Below, piece by piece: positions 18,790 through 28,661 of a stretch of DNA of 64,000 nucleotides (its first letter is position 1; each line of letters begins with the position of its first letter). The notes beneath the pieces are model-generated. The model saw only the letters and a list, made by a program, of their open reading frames with translations. It was not told the DNA's origin and did no database searches. Origin of the DNA: Scylla paramamosain. Lineage: Eukaryota; Arthropoda; Malacostraca; Decapoda; Portunidae. The stretch is taken from the NCBI RefSeq assembly GCF_035594125.1, contig NC_087151.1, positions 22,711,069 through 22,775,068 on the forward strand, in the 5' to 3' direction. The translations under genes were made by a program, and so were the position numbers.

Positions 18790-19385
18790 ATGTGCTCTCA
18801 ACTCAACATGATGCAATATTTCCTACCAAACATTCTAGAAATCTTTATGTCTATTTAATTTATATATATAATGTATTCATTATCCTTTCCTGTGTATATA
18901 TTTTATATGTCATATCCTATGCATGTCTCCAACTTATTATTATTCATCTTAATTTTTTTCTAGATTTCATCATATGAAACTTTCTTTTATCATCTACTAC
19001 TTTGCCTATTTATCTATTACTTTGCCAATATCTTGGGTATGAAGCTTTATTCTATCATCTTTACTTTGCCAATATCTTGAACATTTATAGTTTTATCAAC
19101 TTAATCCTTTTGATCACCAAATTCTGCAGACATTTTGCAATCTACCTTCCACCCTTTTTATGACATACCTGGTAAGCCTTCCAATTTCTTTTTATTTAAT
19201 TTTAATTTTAATTTTTTATTATGTATTTCCTTATTCTTTGATTATTCTTCTCTATCTCTACTTATCATATCCTTCCTTTCCTCTCCCTTAAACTTTTCCA
19301 AATCCCTTCCACTCCCTCCTCCCTCTCTGCTACCCATACTTGCCCCCTTTTCTACTAGCCTTTCTTTAATTCCCCTTTCTATATC

Positions 19386-21863
19386 ATGAACTTTACTAGT
19401 GAGAATCTCCTCAATACACTTTTCAACGACTTAGAAGACAACAATGAATCTGATAGCATCGGCATAGAAATAATAAATTCCATGTACTTATCTCTTGAGT
19501 TAGATGATATCTGTAATTATCATGACCTTACCTCATACATGAATGTTATACCAAGAAGTAGCGCTGACTATATCAATATTCTCCATATAAATGCCCGCTC
19601 ACTAAACAAAAATTATGACCAAGTAATCTCTTTTATCAAATCTCTTCCCAAACTCCCTGATATCTTATGTATAAGTGAAACCTGGCTCAATGCAAATAAT
19701 GTTCACCTTCACGAAATTGATGGCTATAAGTCATATCATGTTCACAGGCCTTTATACTCTCCAGGTGGGGGTGTTGCAATTTATGTAAATATTGACCTAC
19801 AAAGTGAAAATATTAAGGATTTTTGCATGTGTGATGAAAATGCTGAACTATGTAGTGTGAAAATTATTCTACCTACTACCTCCTACTCTGTTTCTTGTAT
19901 TTACAGACCAAATAGTAAACATGCTAAAGTAAATGAATTTAATGCATATATTGATAATCTTCTTTCAAATAACTTTTTCACAAACAACAGGAATATTCTC
20001 ATAGGTGACTTCAATATAAACCTTCTTGAACATGTGTCACACCCTCCTACTAACTCTTTCATTACAACTATGCAATCAAACAATTACTTCCCACATATAT
20101 CTCGACCAACAAGATTTTCAGACATAAATACAACTGCAGCCCCATCTTTATTGGATCACGTCTGGACAAACTTCAATGAACCAGTCTCTTCTGGAATTTT
20201 CCACTTTCCTATCAGTGACCACCTTCCAGTGTTTATCAATATTCCAGTCTCTGATAAAGTGTGCAATATTCACCACAAAGTTGATTTTAGGCTAGAAAAT
20301 AGAGTAAATCGGTTGAAATTCACACAGACCCTATCAAATACAGACTGGAATCTCTACCTCACTAGCAGTGACACAAACACAAACTGCGACATATTTCTGG
20401 ATAAATCATATAAAATATACTATTCCTGCTTCCCCAAAATAACCAAAACTATCACATCCAAAAGACTAAGTAAGCCTTGGTTAACACAGGGGTTAATAAA
20501 TTCAACAAAACATAAATATCAGCTGTACAAGCTATACAAACTAGGGTCAATTACAATGGACCACTACAAACATTACAGAAATTATCTAAATAACTTAATA
20601 AAACGCAACAAATTTGAATATTACCTACAAAGGTTTGAAAATTTTAGACTTAACACAAAAAAAGTTTGGGAACTAATTACCGAAATAGAAAACATTAATA
20701 ATAATAACAAGACGGTCTCCCACACACTAGACTATAATGACACAGTCCTACACACTCCACATGAAATTTCAAATGCATTCAACACCTATTTTTCACAAAT
20801 TGCACCTCAACTTAGCTCCCAGCTTCCTAGAGCTCAAAACTCACACATTTCTTATCTCAGAGGTAATTTCCTAAATTCCATGAATATTCCCATAGTGACA
20901 GGAAATGACATAGTAAAAGCTATTTTTGCCTTAAAAAATAAAAAATACCCTCCGGATGAAATACCTGTGGAAATAATCAAAGAGAACAAAAATCTTCTAG
21001 CAGAGCCACTCTCAAAATTATTCAATGATTCAATAAAAGATGGAGTTTTCCCTAATAGATTCAAGCTGGCAAAAATTATCCCTATCCATAAATCGGGAAG
21101 TAAAACTAATATCTCAAACTACCGACCAATCTCTATTTTACCAGTGTTCTCTAAAATATTTGAAATCATTATGAAGAACTTCCTCATGAACTACCTCAAT
21201 TCACAAAAATTCTTAAATAATAGGCAATTTGGTTTCCGCCCCGGACTAAATACTTTTGACGCTATAAATGTGTTTACCTCTGACCTACACGATGCCTTGA
21301 ATAAACATAAGTCTATAATATCCATTTTCATTGATTTCAGCAAAGCTTTGGACACAGTTGACCCAGACATTCTAATAGACAAATTACGTCACTATGGTAT
21401 TCGCGGTTGTGTGGAAAATTGGTTCAAATCATATTTAACTGGCCGATCTCATTTTACATCCTACAATAACTCTAAATCAACCATCAAACCTATACATCTT
21501 GGCGTGCCACATATTAGCATCTTAGGCCCTATTCTTTTCCTGATATATATCAACGATATCAGCAATGCCTCTACTGCTTTCAACACTATACAGTTTGCTG
21601 ATGACTCCACCTTGTACATGATTGGTGATAATCCCACTGACCTAATCTACAGAGCCAACCTAGAATTATCTGCCTTTTCTGAATGGTGTCTTGCAAATCG
21701 CCTAACAATTAACACAGCTAAAACTTTCTACATGTTATTTACAAATACCACCACCAAATACCAACCCTTACCTAGACTTACCATATTAGATAAAGATATC
21801 ACGCAAGTTTCACATTTGACAATAATCTTACCTTTAAATATCACATATCAAACCTTTGCCTAA
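19386..21863 (+). CDS. LINE ORF2 protein: APE endonuclease + reverse transcriptase (C-terminus frameshifted)
   Basis: 825 codons open. Apurinic-type endonuclease at about residues 55-285: NARSLNKN, SETWL (catalytic Glu), GDFNIN at about 206-211, and the terminal SDHLPVF at about 276-282. Reverse transcriptase at about 550-800: SNYRPISILP, FIDFSKALDTVDP, and the catalytic FADD box at about 737-740. The usual GVPQGS box reads GVPHIS, a change at a highly conserved position that may impair activity. The frame ends early in the thumb; the expected C-terminal part (TNSDFLQHT... GPKIWNS) is found shifted at 22051-22383 after an A15 run (21893-21907). No RNase H domain is seen. It makes target-primed cDNA of the LINE. 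Confidence 0.88.
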   Translation: MNFTSENLLNTLFNDLEDNNESDSIGIEIINSMYLSLELDDICNYHDLTSYMNVIPRSSADYINILHINARSLNKNYDQVISFIKSLPKLPDILCISETWLNANNVHLHEIDGYKSYHVHRPLYSPGGGVAIYVNIDLQSENIKDFCMCDENAELCSVKIILPTTSYSVSCIYRPNSKHAKVNEFNAYIDNLLSNNFFTNNRNILIGDFNINLLEHVSHPPTNSFITTMQSNNYFPHISRPTRFSDINTTAAPSLLDHVWTNFNEPVSSGIFHFPISDHLPVFINIPVSDKVCNIHHKVDFRLENRVNRLKFTQTLSNTDWNLYLTSSDTNTNCDIFLDKSYKIYYSCFPKITKTITSKRLSKPWLTQGLINSTKHKYQLYKLYKLGSITMDHYKHYRNYLNNLIKRNKFEYYLQRFENFRLNTKKVWELITEIENINNNNKTVSHTLDYNDTVLHTPHEISNAFNTYFSQIAPQLSSQLPRAQNSHISYLRGNFLNSMNIPIVTGNDIVKAIFALKNKKYPPDEIPVEIIKENKNLLAEPLSKLFNDSIKDGVFPNRFKLAKIIPIHKSGSKTNISNYRPISILPVFSKIFEIIMKNFLMNYLNSQKFLNNRQFGFRPGLNTFDAINVFTSDLHDALNKHKSIISIFIDFSKALDTVDPDILIDKLRHYGIRGCVENWFKSYLTGRSHFTSYNNSKSTIKPIHLGVPHISILGPILFLIYINDISNASTAFNTIQFADDSTLYMIGDNPTDLIYRANLELSAFSEWCLANRLTINTAKTFYMLFTNTTTKYQPLPRLTILDKDITQVSHLTIILPLNITYQTFA

Positions 21864-22050
21864 AATTATCTAGATCAATAGCTCTATTGCTGAAAAAAAA
21901 AAAAAAACTTTGTTCCAGTGGAAATTATGAAAATCATGTATTATGCCCATATATACCCACACTTAACCTACTGTAATCCAATTTTGGTCCACTACCTACC
22001 CATGTCATTTACAAAATCTAAACATCCTCCACAAGAAAATTATTAGAATC

Positions 22051-22383
22051 ATGACTAATAGTGACTTCCTCCAACACACACCTCCACTCTTTAAATCTAT
22101 GAAAATCCTTCAACTCTCTGACTTATCAAACTTCTCTATTGCATCATACATGTTCAAATTGATAAATTCCAACAACAACAATACCCTGACCCTAACTCAT
22201 AACCACTCCACACGCTACAGGCATTCTCTACATATTCCCCATCATACCTTAACTCTCTATCAACACTCTCTAATGTATAAAGGTCCCAAAATATGGAATA
22301 GCACCCTGTCACACATAAAAAATTCATTAAGCGTAAATATCTTTAAGAGAAAACTAAAAGAATATTTATTGTCTCAATACTGA
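22051..22383 (+). pseudogene. Frameshifted C-terminal part of LINE ORF2
   Basis: 110 codons with the CR1/Jockey-group C-terminal signature: LFKSMKILQLSDL, then H-x-TR, then YKGPKIWNS and a final basic FKRKLKEYLL. It belongs to ORF2 but is separated from it by stops and frame changes between 21864 and 22050. The 3' UTR follows (22384-22835), AT-rich with no further gene. Confidence 0.85.
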
Positions 22384-22835
22384 CACATCTTGTACTTCAA
22401 TCAATTTTTATCAATATCAATTATTTTGCTTCTTGGTATTGTAACCAAATAGTTCATATCCTCTGTAACTAAAATAGTTTATAACCTCTAGTATATATAC
22501 ATATTTATTTCTGTTTGTTTAATTATTCTCAAAACTAATATTTGCTTGTTTATAATCAGATTCCACTTCAATTTTCTCTATTTCTCATGTATAATTATGA
22601 TTTTTCTCCTTTCCTTCCTGTTCTTGCAAAGCCATTTATCCCTAAATCTTTTGTTATTGCTATTATTTTTTTTTTTTTACATTTTCTTCAATTAGATTTT
22701 TAGTTTAGTGTTGTTTTACATTTCAGTATTAAGTAGATATTAAGTGTGCCCAAAAAGCTTGTGCTTCATAAGGGGCTGTTTGTCTTTCAATTAATTGTAC
22801 CTTAAGCTTATATATGTATTACAGACAAACATAAT

Positions 22836-22862
22836 AAAGTGTTTAAAGTGTTTAAAGTGTTT
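22836..22862 (+). repeat. LINE 3'-terminal tandem 9-mer (AAAGTGTTT x3)
   Basis: Three perfect copies end the LINE. Polymerase coding sequence (KISQPNYLGYHIL) resumes from about 22866. Such tails mark the site where target-primed reverse transcription starts. Confidence 0.9.
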
Positions 22863-22865
22863 AAA

Positions 22866-23431
22866 ATCAGTCAGCCAAATTACTTGGGATACCATATTTT
22901 AGAAGTGGCAAAGAAGTACATGTACAACTTTTGGTATCGTGTCATCAAAGCTAATTATGGGGAGAGAGCTAAATTAGCTTGTGAAGATACTGACACTTTC
23001 ATATTCAGTCTAAACATACCTACAAACTTAAATGATGAACTGAAACATGGACACATGGCAAATTTTCTCGACACCAGTAACTTTGCTTCAGATCACATGT
23101 GTTTTAATGGGGAGCGGAAGGGTCAACTAGGCTTGCTGAAATCTAAAACCAGATCCACGCTCATCAAAGAGGCAATGATATTAAAACCAAATATTCGCTA
23201 CTGTTGGAAGATGACAAGCAAGTATCTCGAGGTAAAGGCATTCCAACTCACCATCAGCAAAATATATTGGATCAGCAGTATAGGGAAACACTTAATAATG
23301 TCGCATGTGGGATGGTGTATTGCTATAATATCAGGAATGTCAAAGGGTAAATTTGTACCACTCACATGCAAAAGCGTACATTGTCACATTTTGACGACAA
23401 ACGCTTTCACGTATCACCACCCCGACAATGA
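22866..23431 (+). pseudogene. polB: Family-B DNA polymerase, C-terminal part (after the LINE)
   Basis: Continuation of the Polinton polymerase. It has palm sequence QPNYLGYHILEVAKK and the motif C region, in which the usual DTDS reads EDTDTF (about 22985-22996). Then come a frameshift near 23170-23230, an in-frame stop near 23348, and a C-terminal box with FDDKR (about 23395-23410). The last codon precedes TGA at 23429-23431. The catalytic second Asp of motif C is present, but the gene is broken. Confidence 0.85.
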
Positions 23432-24014
23432 TCAGCGGGAAATGATATTGATGAGGAGGTGGCAAAGGATGTGGAGTAGGAGGAGGAGGAGGAGGAGGAG
23501 GAGGAAGAGGAGGAGGAGGAGGAGGAGGATGAGGGGGAGGGGGAGGATGGGATAATGAGTGGACTGTGGCGTGATCGGGAGAGACTTTCCACGACATTAT
23601 TCACATCATAATTAACGGGTGGAGACAGACTGCGTTGGCTAGCAGCTGCCATTCATGTAATGTATGAACATTTGTATTGACCACGTGGTTAAGGAGGGGG
23701 ATGAGGGGAATTGTTCATGTAATGTAAGAACATTTGTACTGTCCACGTGGGATAACGAGGAGCAAGAGGAAGAGGAGGAAGAGGAGGAGAAGGAGGTAAA
23801 GTAAGAACATATGTACTTAGGTTAAGGAGAGAGAAGAGGAGGTTGAGGAAGAAGCGTGAGTCGGGAGAGATCCATGCCATAATTAGAGGGCAGGGATGAG
23901 GATGCAGCTGGGGAGGCTAGTTATGCTGTTACCTACATGACCATGTAAATAAAGGTTAAGCAATAAATACTGTAAACATATCGAAGCGTCTTTTAGTGAC
24001 CCTCTGAACTTAAC
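23432..24014. repeat. Intergenic spacer with (GGA)n and a 62-bp direct repeat carrying CACGTG
   Basis: GGA/GAG-rich tract at 23478-23550 and again at 23765-23800. Two direct copies of a 62-bp unit start at 23652 and 23714; each contains TTCATGTAATGT and a CACGTG palindrome (23682-23687 and 23744-23749). A partial third AGTAACATATGTAC-like copy follows near 23802. It may be the promoter region of the packaging/integrase genes, but that is a guess. No gene is seen. Confidence 0.75.
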
Positions 24015-24673
24015 ATGGACAAGACATTTAGCAAAGAGATGCTGATTCTCTTCAGATATCCTACACGCATAATTATCGCAGGTTATACAAATTCCGGCAA
24101 AACACACCTCTGCAATAAAATTATAGAGAAATATCAGCATGGATTTAACAGAATTATTATTTGTGGCGTCTCATTGCATTCGCTGCAGCAGAATTCTCCT
24201 TTTCAAGATAAGGTCAAAGTGCATGAGAAAATTATTGATCCCGTGATGGATGATGACAATCCATATGCTGATCCACAAACGCACACGCGTTTGGCACATT
24301 CTCACATTGGCACATGGCTGGCAATTCTCAAACGATAGCAGAGGCCTTTACCAAAGGGAGACATAAAAATTTGTCAGTAATAATGATAGCGCAGAATGTC
24401 TTTTTCCCCGGAAAGTATGCTAGAACGATAACTTTAAATGCCTCGCATTACATTTTTATGAAAAACAGAGATATATATCAAATCGAATGTCTGGGCAGGC
24501 AACTTTATGGAAAGGAGCACGCCAAACACTTTATGGAAATTCATAAAAATGTCGTGCTTAGACGAGATCACGGTTAATTTTAGTGCGATTCATCCCCGAA
24601 CGTACCCAAAGAAATTCAACTGCGCACAAATATTGTGGATGAGCCGCCCTGTAAGAAAGTCTATCTGCTATGA
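24015..24673 (+). pseudogene. FtsK/HerA-type DNA packaging ATPase (broken, Walker B region lost)
   Basis: Motor that pumps DNA into capsids in Polintons and related viruses. Walker A is GYTNSGKTHL at about residues 23-32. After 24320 the frame changes, and the C-terminal half (24314-24577) contains FTKGRHKNLSVIMIAQN, the sensor region that normally follows Walker B by a short distance. No hydrophobic-DD Walker B motif can be found between them, so the intervening segment seems deleted or badly eroded. A further shift brings in the C-terminal tail, which ends at TGA 24671-24673. That stop overlaps the integrase ATG (ATGA). Confidence 0.82.
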
Positions 24674-25807
24674 ACGCAGTTTTGGACGAAATTTTAACGG
24701 CGGCTTTAGGAGGCGTGCAAGCACTCTACAGAGAGGGGAAGAAAAGCGATAAGAATCTAACACTCCGCGATGTGAGGGCATTTTGCAGGGTGTCCGCACT
24801 TATACGCCTCACAAGCTGACACTGAAACGTTTTCCGCAATGAAAAATTCTCGCTCCTAAACCGTCCGTCATTTTAACTTGTGATTTGGCAGATTTTACAA
24901 AGCTGCACAGACACAGTGGCGGCTTTCGATACATCATGTTTTGCCTGGACGTTTCCAGCAGGTACTTGAAAGTAGCAACGCTGACAAGTAAATCTGGACG
25001 CAATAGCCTGCAAGCGCTGAAAAAAATTTTAGAGTCGGGAAGTTTTACAGGTGTGTCGCGTCTTTTTTACCGATCAGGGATCCGAATTATATAATCAAGC
25101 AGTGAAAAAATATCTAACTTTGAAAGGTATTACCTTGTATTCTAATTACTCGCGCGAAACAAAGTTTCGCGCGAGTAATTAGAATACAGTCAAACTTGCT
25201 TTCGAAAGCAAGTTTGGCAGAAAGGGTCATCCGAACCATAAAGGCGAAAATAAATAAATATCTCACACATAACAATACACTGATGTATATTAACGTCTTG
25301 CCCACCTTAATAAACACGTACATTCACACCCCACACCGCAGTTTGGATGATAACCAAACACCGGCCCGGGTTCACCACCTCCACCACTTGTTACAAGTCA
25401 GAAAGCAATTTAAACAAATGTATATAAATTGGCCAAGAGGAGAGAAAGTTGTCAGTCACAAGTTAGACGTGGGAGACATCGTACACTTACAACGTGCTTC
25501 CCGAACGCAATTTAAATTCAATAAGGGTTATACCCTCAACAATATTGAGGAGGTTTTTAAGATAAGTTATGTGGATTACTCACATAAAATCCTTATTTAT
25601 TACATAAGGGATTTGTTAGGTGAGGACGTGACTGGTGCATTCTACAAGGAAGAATTAATCAAGTCCTCTCTTCTGACACATTATTAGGTCGATATATTAC
25701 GATCAAAGGTCGAGCGAGGTAAAAGAAAGTATTTCGTTCACTGGCGTGGATATTCAGATAAATTTGACATTTGGATAGATGCGTACAACTTAGTAAGATA
25801 TGAATGA
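24670..25807 (+). pseudogene. Polinton integrase (rve/DDE) with C-terminal chromodomain, broken
   Basis: Retroviral-type integrase that inserts the element. The N-terminal region from ATG 24670 is followed by shifts near 24786 and a stop near 24840. The rve core has CDLADF (first Asp, about 24878), TDQGSE (second Asp, about 25069, reached after a 1-nt gain in a T6 run) and AERVIRTIK (the Glu, about 25217). The C-terminal part has a DVGDIVH SH3-like stretch (about 25468) and, past a stop at 25685-25687, a chromodomain-like RKYFVHWRGYSDKFDIWI (25724-25777). The core is also interrupted by a 43-nt fold-back insertion (25161-25203). Chromodomains target integration to marked chromatin in related elements. 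Confidence 0.87.
25136..25216. repeat. Two adjacent fold-back palindromes inside the integrase gene
   Basis: The first is a perfect inverted repeat with 25-nt arms 25136-25160 and 25164-25188 and an AAA loop. Three bases later comes a perfect 26-nt palindrome (25191-25216) with no loop. Frames before and after differ exactly as a 43-nt insertion at 25161-25203 predicts. Confidence 0.95.
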
Positions 25808-26513
25808 GGATAAACCATTGATATAGAAGTACAAGGATTTTGTTTTCCTCCTCTCTCACGTCTCCCCTAAATTGCGGAAGAAGGTCTTGGAGAGTTTGAA
25901 TAAGCACGAAGTCAATTGCATCTTGGAAATATTCACCAACTTTTTGAAGAAACGCCTGACGGACGATGATTCCATCAACCGCCTGAAAAAATTCAAGAGT
26001 GATATTCACACTGTAGCCTTGAAGAAGACGCTCGTGTACAAGAAAAAAAGCCATTCTGATCTCCAAACGAGGTGGCAGCATATTGGCTGCGTTACTCCCG
26101 ATAGCAGTGTCGGCAATAACAAGTTTACTACAGAGATGAAGGAATATTATTTAGTTCCCATCTCAGTTAAAGAGAGGTGTAAATTTAAACTGGCCGACGT
26201 TGCAACTCCGCACCGATTCACGAAAAAACAAGTCAAGAAAAAAAAAAAAAATTCACTTCTGCCACCGGCCACCGCTACCACTGTCGCCTCCAATGTGGCA
26301 CTGCCGTCACTCGCGCCTGTCAATCCGCCCTTGGATGATTTAATTCGAGTTGCTGTTCCACCTTCCTTTACAGAATACGGTTTATCTCTCTTGAAATTAT
26401 TGGAGGATAAACCTGGGATTTCATGGGATGATCATGGTAACTTACTTCTGCCATTTTCGGGGATAAGTATGTTTGATCTCATACGAGTACTCGGCAACAG
26501 AAAGGGGACGTGA
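25804..26513 (+). pseudogene. Conserved Polinton protein of unknown function (PX/PY-type)
   Basis: The start ATG 25804 overlaps the integrase stop, but the main reading begins after an early frame change and stop (about 25824). It has VSPKLRKKVLESLNKHEV (helical N-terminus), a basic stretch, EYYLVPIS, a lysine run, a low-complexity Ala/Pro linker, and a C-terminal block FTEYGLSLLKLL...ISWDDHGNLLL...FDLIRVL. I recall this layout (helical N-terminal block plus a LL-x-IxW-x-x-x-G block) from an uncharacterised gene that accompanies Polinton capsid genes; its role is not known to me. 213 codons of the main frame are open. Stop at 26511-26513. Confidence 0.6.
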
Positions 26514-27017
26514 AAAGAATTTCAGCCGATGAGCGTCCATTATTATCAATGCTACTTCACTTCGCGCAACTCCCCGCGGGCGCCATCAGAAATACAGCTC
26601 AACGAAGTAAACTGATAGGCGGCGGGATCGGCCACATCTGGGAAGCATATTAAAATGAAAGGCCCTGTGTTACTCTGTAAACGAGTAAGTATATCAATGA
26701 GTCATGTCATTGACGTGCACGTGTTAGCGCATCAGGGGTGCAGACCTACGGATGGATAATTGATAAGGGTTATGGTTAAAACGGTTCGTCCCATCACCCA
26801 CATCCCCTAGTAAATAATATGTTCCCCACCCTCCATCCCTTCCCACCAACAAAGGAAAAAAAATAACAAATGCGTCAATTTGAACGAATAATTCTACTAT
26901 GCAAGAGGTGTAATATCGACCAATACGTGCAAATAAAGATCCACGATGCCACATTTCCCCCTCACTCCCCTCACAGAGGGTTTGACGTGTGGATCTACCC
27001 TCCAATTAGTCATCAAG
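26514..27017 (+). other. Spacer with a possible 34-codon ORF (26549-26653)
   Basis: A short frame MLLHFAQLPAGAIRN... ends in a glycine-rich IGGGIGHIW, with TAA at 26651-26653. It continues upstream without a stop to the end of the previous gene and could be the shifted C-terminus of that gene. The rest (26654-27017) has AATAAA-like sites near 26930 and pyrimidine-rich stretches but no gene I recognise. Confidence 0.35.
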
Positions 27018-27614
27018 ATGAAGGTGGTCAAGGGTAGGCTGACCGACAGCGCGTTCCATGATTGTCGCTGTTATATTGCTTACGCAGTAAATGCGGTCTC
27101 CACCGTACCATGTGGGATTGTGCGGGACCTCAAAACGATTTATCCATACGAGAATACTTATGCAGCTAGAAAAAGACTCTACTCGCTTCATTGGGCCACG
27201 ACGGACACGAGAGATGAACCAAGATGTATCATTATCCGCTCGCCTCCCACAGGAATCGTAAATCTCCCTCACCTGGTGGCCTGCGTGACTCAGTATGGTT
27301 GGGGCAAGGCCGTCGAGGGTAACGAGAAGGTGCAACAGGCAATTGCGACATCGAAGGATTTGCTTTACGTGGAAGGACTCAAGATGGATACAAGCATGAA
27401 CTGACGTCAACACTTCCAGAATTGCCTGAAAAAGATTGCCTTGATAGCCATGGCGAACACTGAAGTGGAGCAAATTATCATCCAAGAAGGAATGGGGTGC
27501 AGAGGTCGCTACCGGGATGAGTGGACGAATAATTACCTGCCTATGGTGGAAGGGCTGGCGAAGCGACTTCAACCTTTTGGAGTTGAAACAATTCTCGTGA
27601 GGAAGTCTGAATAA
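27018..27614 (+). pseudogene. Macro-domain (ADP-ribose-binding) protein, one internal stop
   Basis: 198 codons in a single frame from ATG 27018 to TAA 27612-27614, broken only by TGA at 27402-27404. The N-terminal CYIAYAVNAVST matches the N-A-x-N-like first loop of macro domains. Next comes a YPYENTYAARK stretch, a middle segment VACVTQYGWGK, and the C-terminal MGCRGRYRDEW...MVEGLAKRL, corresponding to the second G-x-GC loop and last helix. Macro domains bind or hydrolyse ADP-ribose and its derivatives, removing ADP-ribosylation in several viruses. It lies between the PX-type gene and the capsid genes on the same strand, so it seems part of the Polinton. Family assignment is by motif memory, not search. 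Confidence 0.62.
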
Positions 27615-27715
27615 ACTATATCATGTAAAATTTTGAAATAAATTTGTTGTGTGTTTGACAAATCGAGTATAAATGTATTCCTTAATTGGGATGATCGTTA
27701 TTCTTTATTTTGTTC

Positions 27716-28576
27716 ATGGCGGGAGCAGAGCATTATCTGTATTTGACGAGTCTGGGCAACTCCAAGCTCTACCCCCATAACCAGCCCCATCGCTTTGAAA
27801 ATAGAATCACTCCCCCCATCCATCTTGATCCAAATAAGGAATATGAAGTAGGTCTGATAAACTGCTTTTATCCAAAACAGTTAATGGGTCTAGTGGCGGG
27901 TGCTTATACTTGCAAGATTGATATTTGGGCCATAACCCACACCGATGAAACACGCATGTATAAACTCCATACATTAACACCTCGAACGAGCATGGAGGTG
28001 GGCGATAATGGGTATATGGTTGACGTCATTAATATCGAATTGGCCGCAGAATTAAAAAGCAATATGAAGACTGACTATGACCGGTATTTTGAGGGTGATC
28101 AATTTTTTAACTATAATGAAAAAATGTGAAGGGTGGAGCACGTCCTTCAGAATGCCCCACAGTGCGAGAACAATGGCCATATCTGCTACTTGACTGCGAT
28201 ATTTGGATCCAGGATGGCTCACATCTTGGGCTTTGATTAGTATGCCAAGTATAATTTATACAGTCCATATGCCGAGAACGACTCCCCCTTCATTCCCGCC
28301 CCTTTCCCGCCTCGAATGGATGGGGGGATAGATTTTGCACTATTTTACACGGACTGTGTGTCAGCGACGATATATGGTGGTCAGAATGTCAACTTATTAG
28401 AAGTCATTAGTATGAAATCCGCTGGCGGTAAAGGTTTCCATCACACTGCATATAAATCGCTCAGTAAAACTATTATCGATTTGATTGCGATTCAACTCGC
28501 GGATCAAGTTGGCCAGCCCATTCACTTTGGGAGGGGTAAATCAATTACACTCTTACTGCATATCAGACAGAAATAA
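27716..28576 (+). pseudogene. Penton-like minor capsid protein (two internal stops)
   Basis: 287 codons in one frame from ATG 27716 to TAA 28574-28576, with stops at 28127-28129 and 28238-28240. The N-terminal LTSLGNSKLYPHNQPHRFEN, then INLDPNKEYEVGLINC-like strand boxes, and the C-terminal FALFYTDCVSATIYGGQNVNLL, LIAIQLADQ and final LLLHIRQK fit the single-jelly-roll penton/minor capsid protein of Polintons. The gene sits just before the pVI-like gene and the major capsid gene, the usual neighbourhood. Only substitutions to stops are seen, so decay here is milder than in polB. Confidence 0.8.
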
Positions 28577-28661
28577 AAAGCCGGTAATTATGCTCGGTGC
28601 CATATTCGTGACATGGCGGTCATCATGACAAGAGCGTTCACACCTCCCACTTGAGTGGAAT

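Larger units (their letters stand above)
17741..22865 (+). mobile_element. CR1-group LINE nested in the Polinton polymerase gene
   Basis: A near full-length non-LTR retrotransposon with a 5' UTR (to 17991), ORF1 (17992-18789), ORF2 (19386-21863 plus a shifted C-terminal part to 22383) and a 3' UTR. It ends in three copies of a 9-mer AAAGTGTTT (22836-22862). Short tandem 3' repeats in place of poly-A are typical of CR1-like elements. The 5' boundary is estimated to within about 60 bp from where polymerase similarity fades; a target-site duplication was not resolved. It inserted in the same direction as the polymerase. Confidence 0.85.

Noticed and set aside
23407..23652. Ser- and Pro-rich ORFs on the minus strand and an Arg-rich C-terminus on the plus strand
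   Set aside because: Result from the (GGA)n tract; the polymerase ends before it at 23431.
27006..27572. 188-codon minus-strand ORF overlapping the macro-domain gene
   Set aside because: Shadow frame; the plus strand carries the conserved motifs and fits the gene order.
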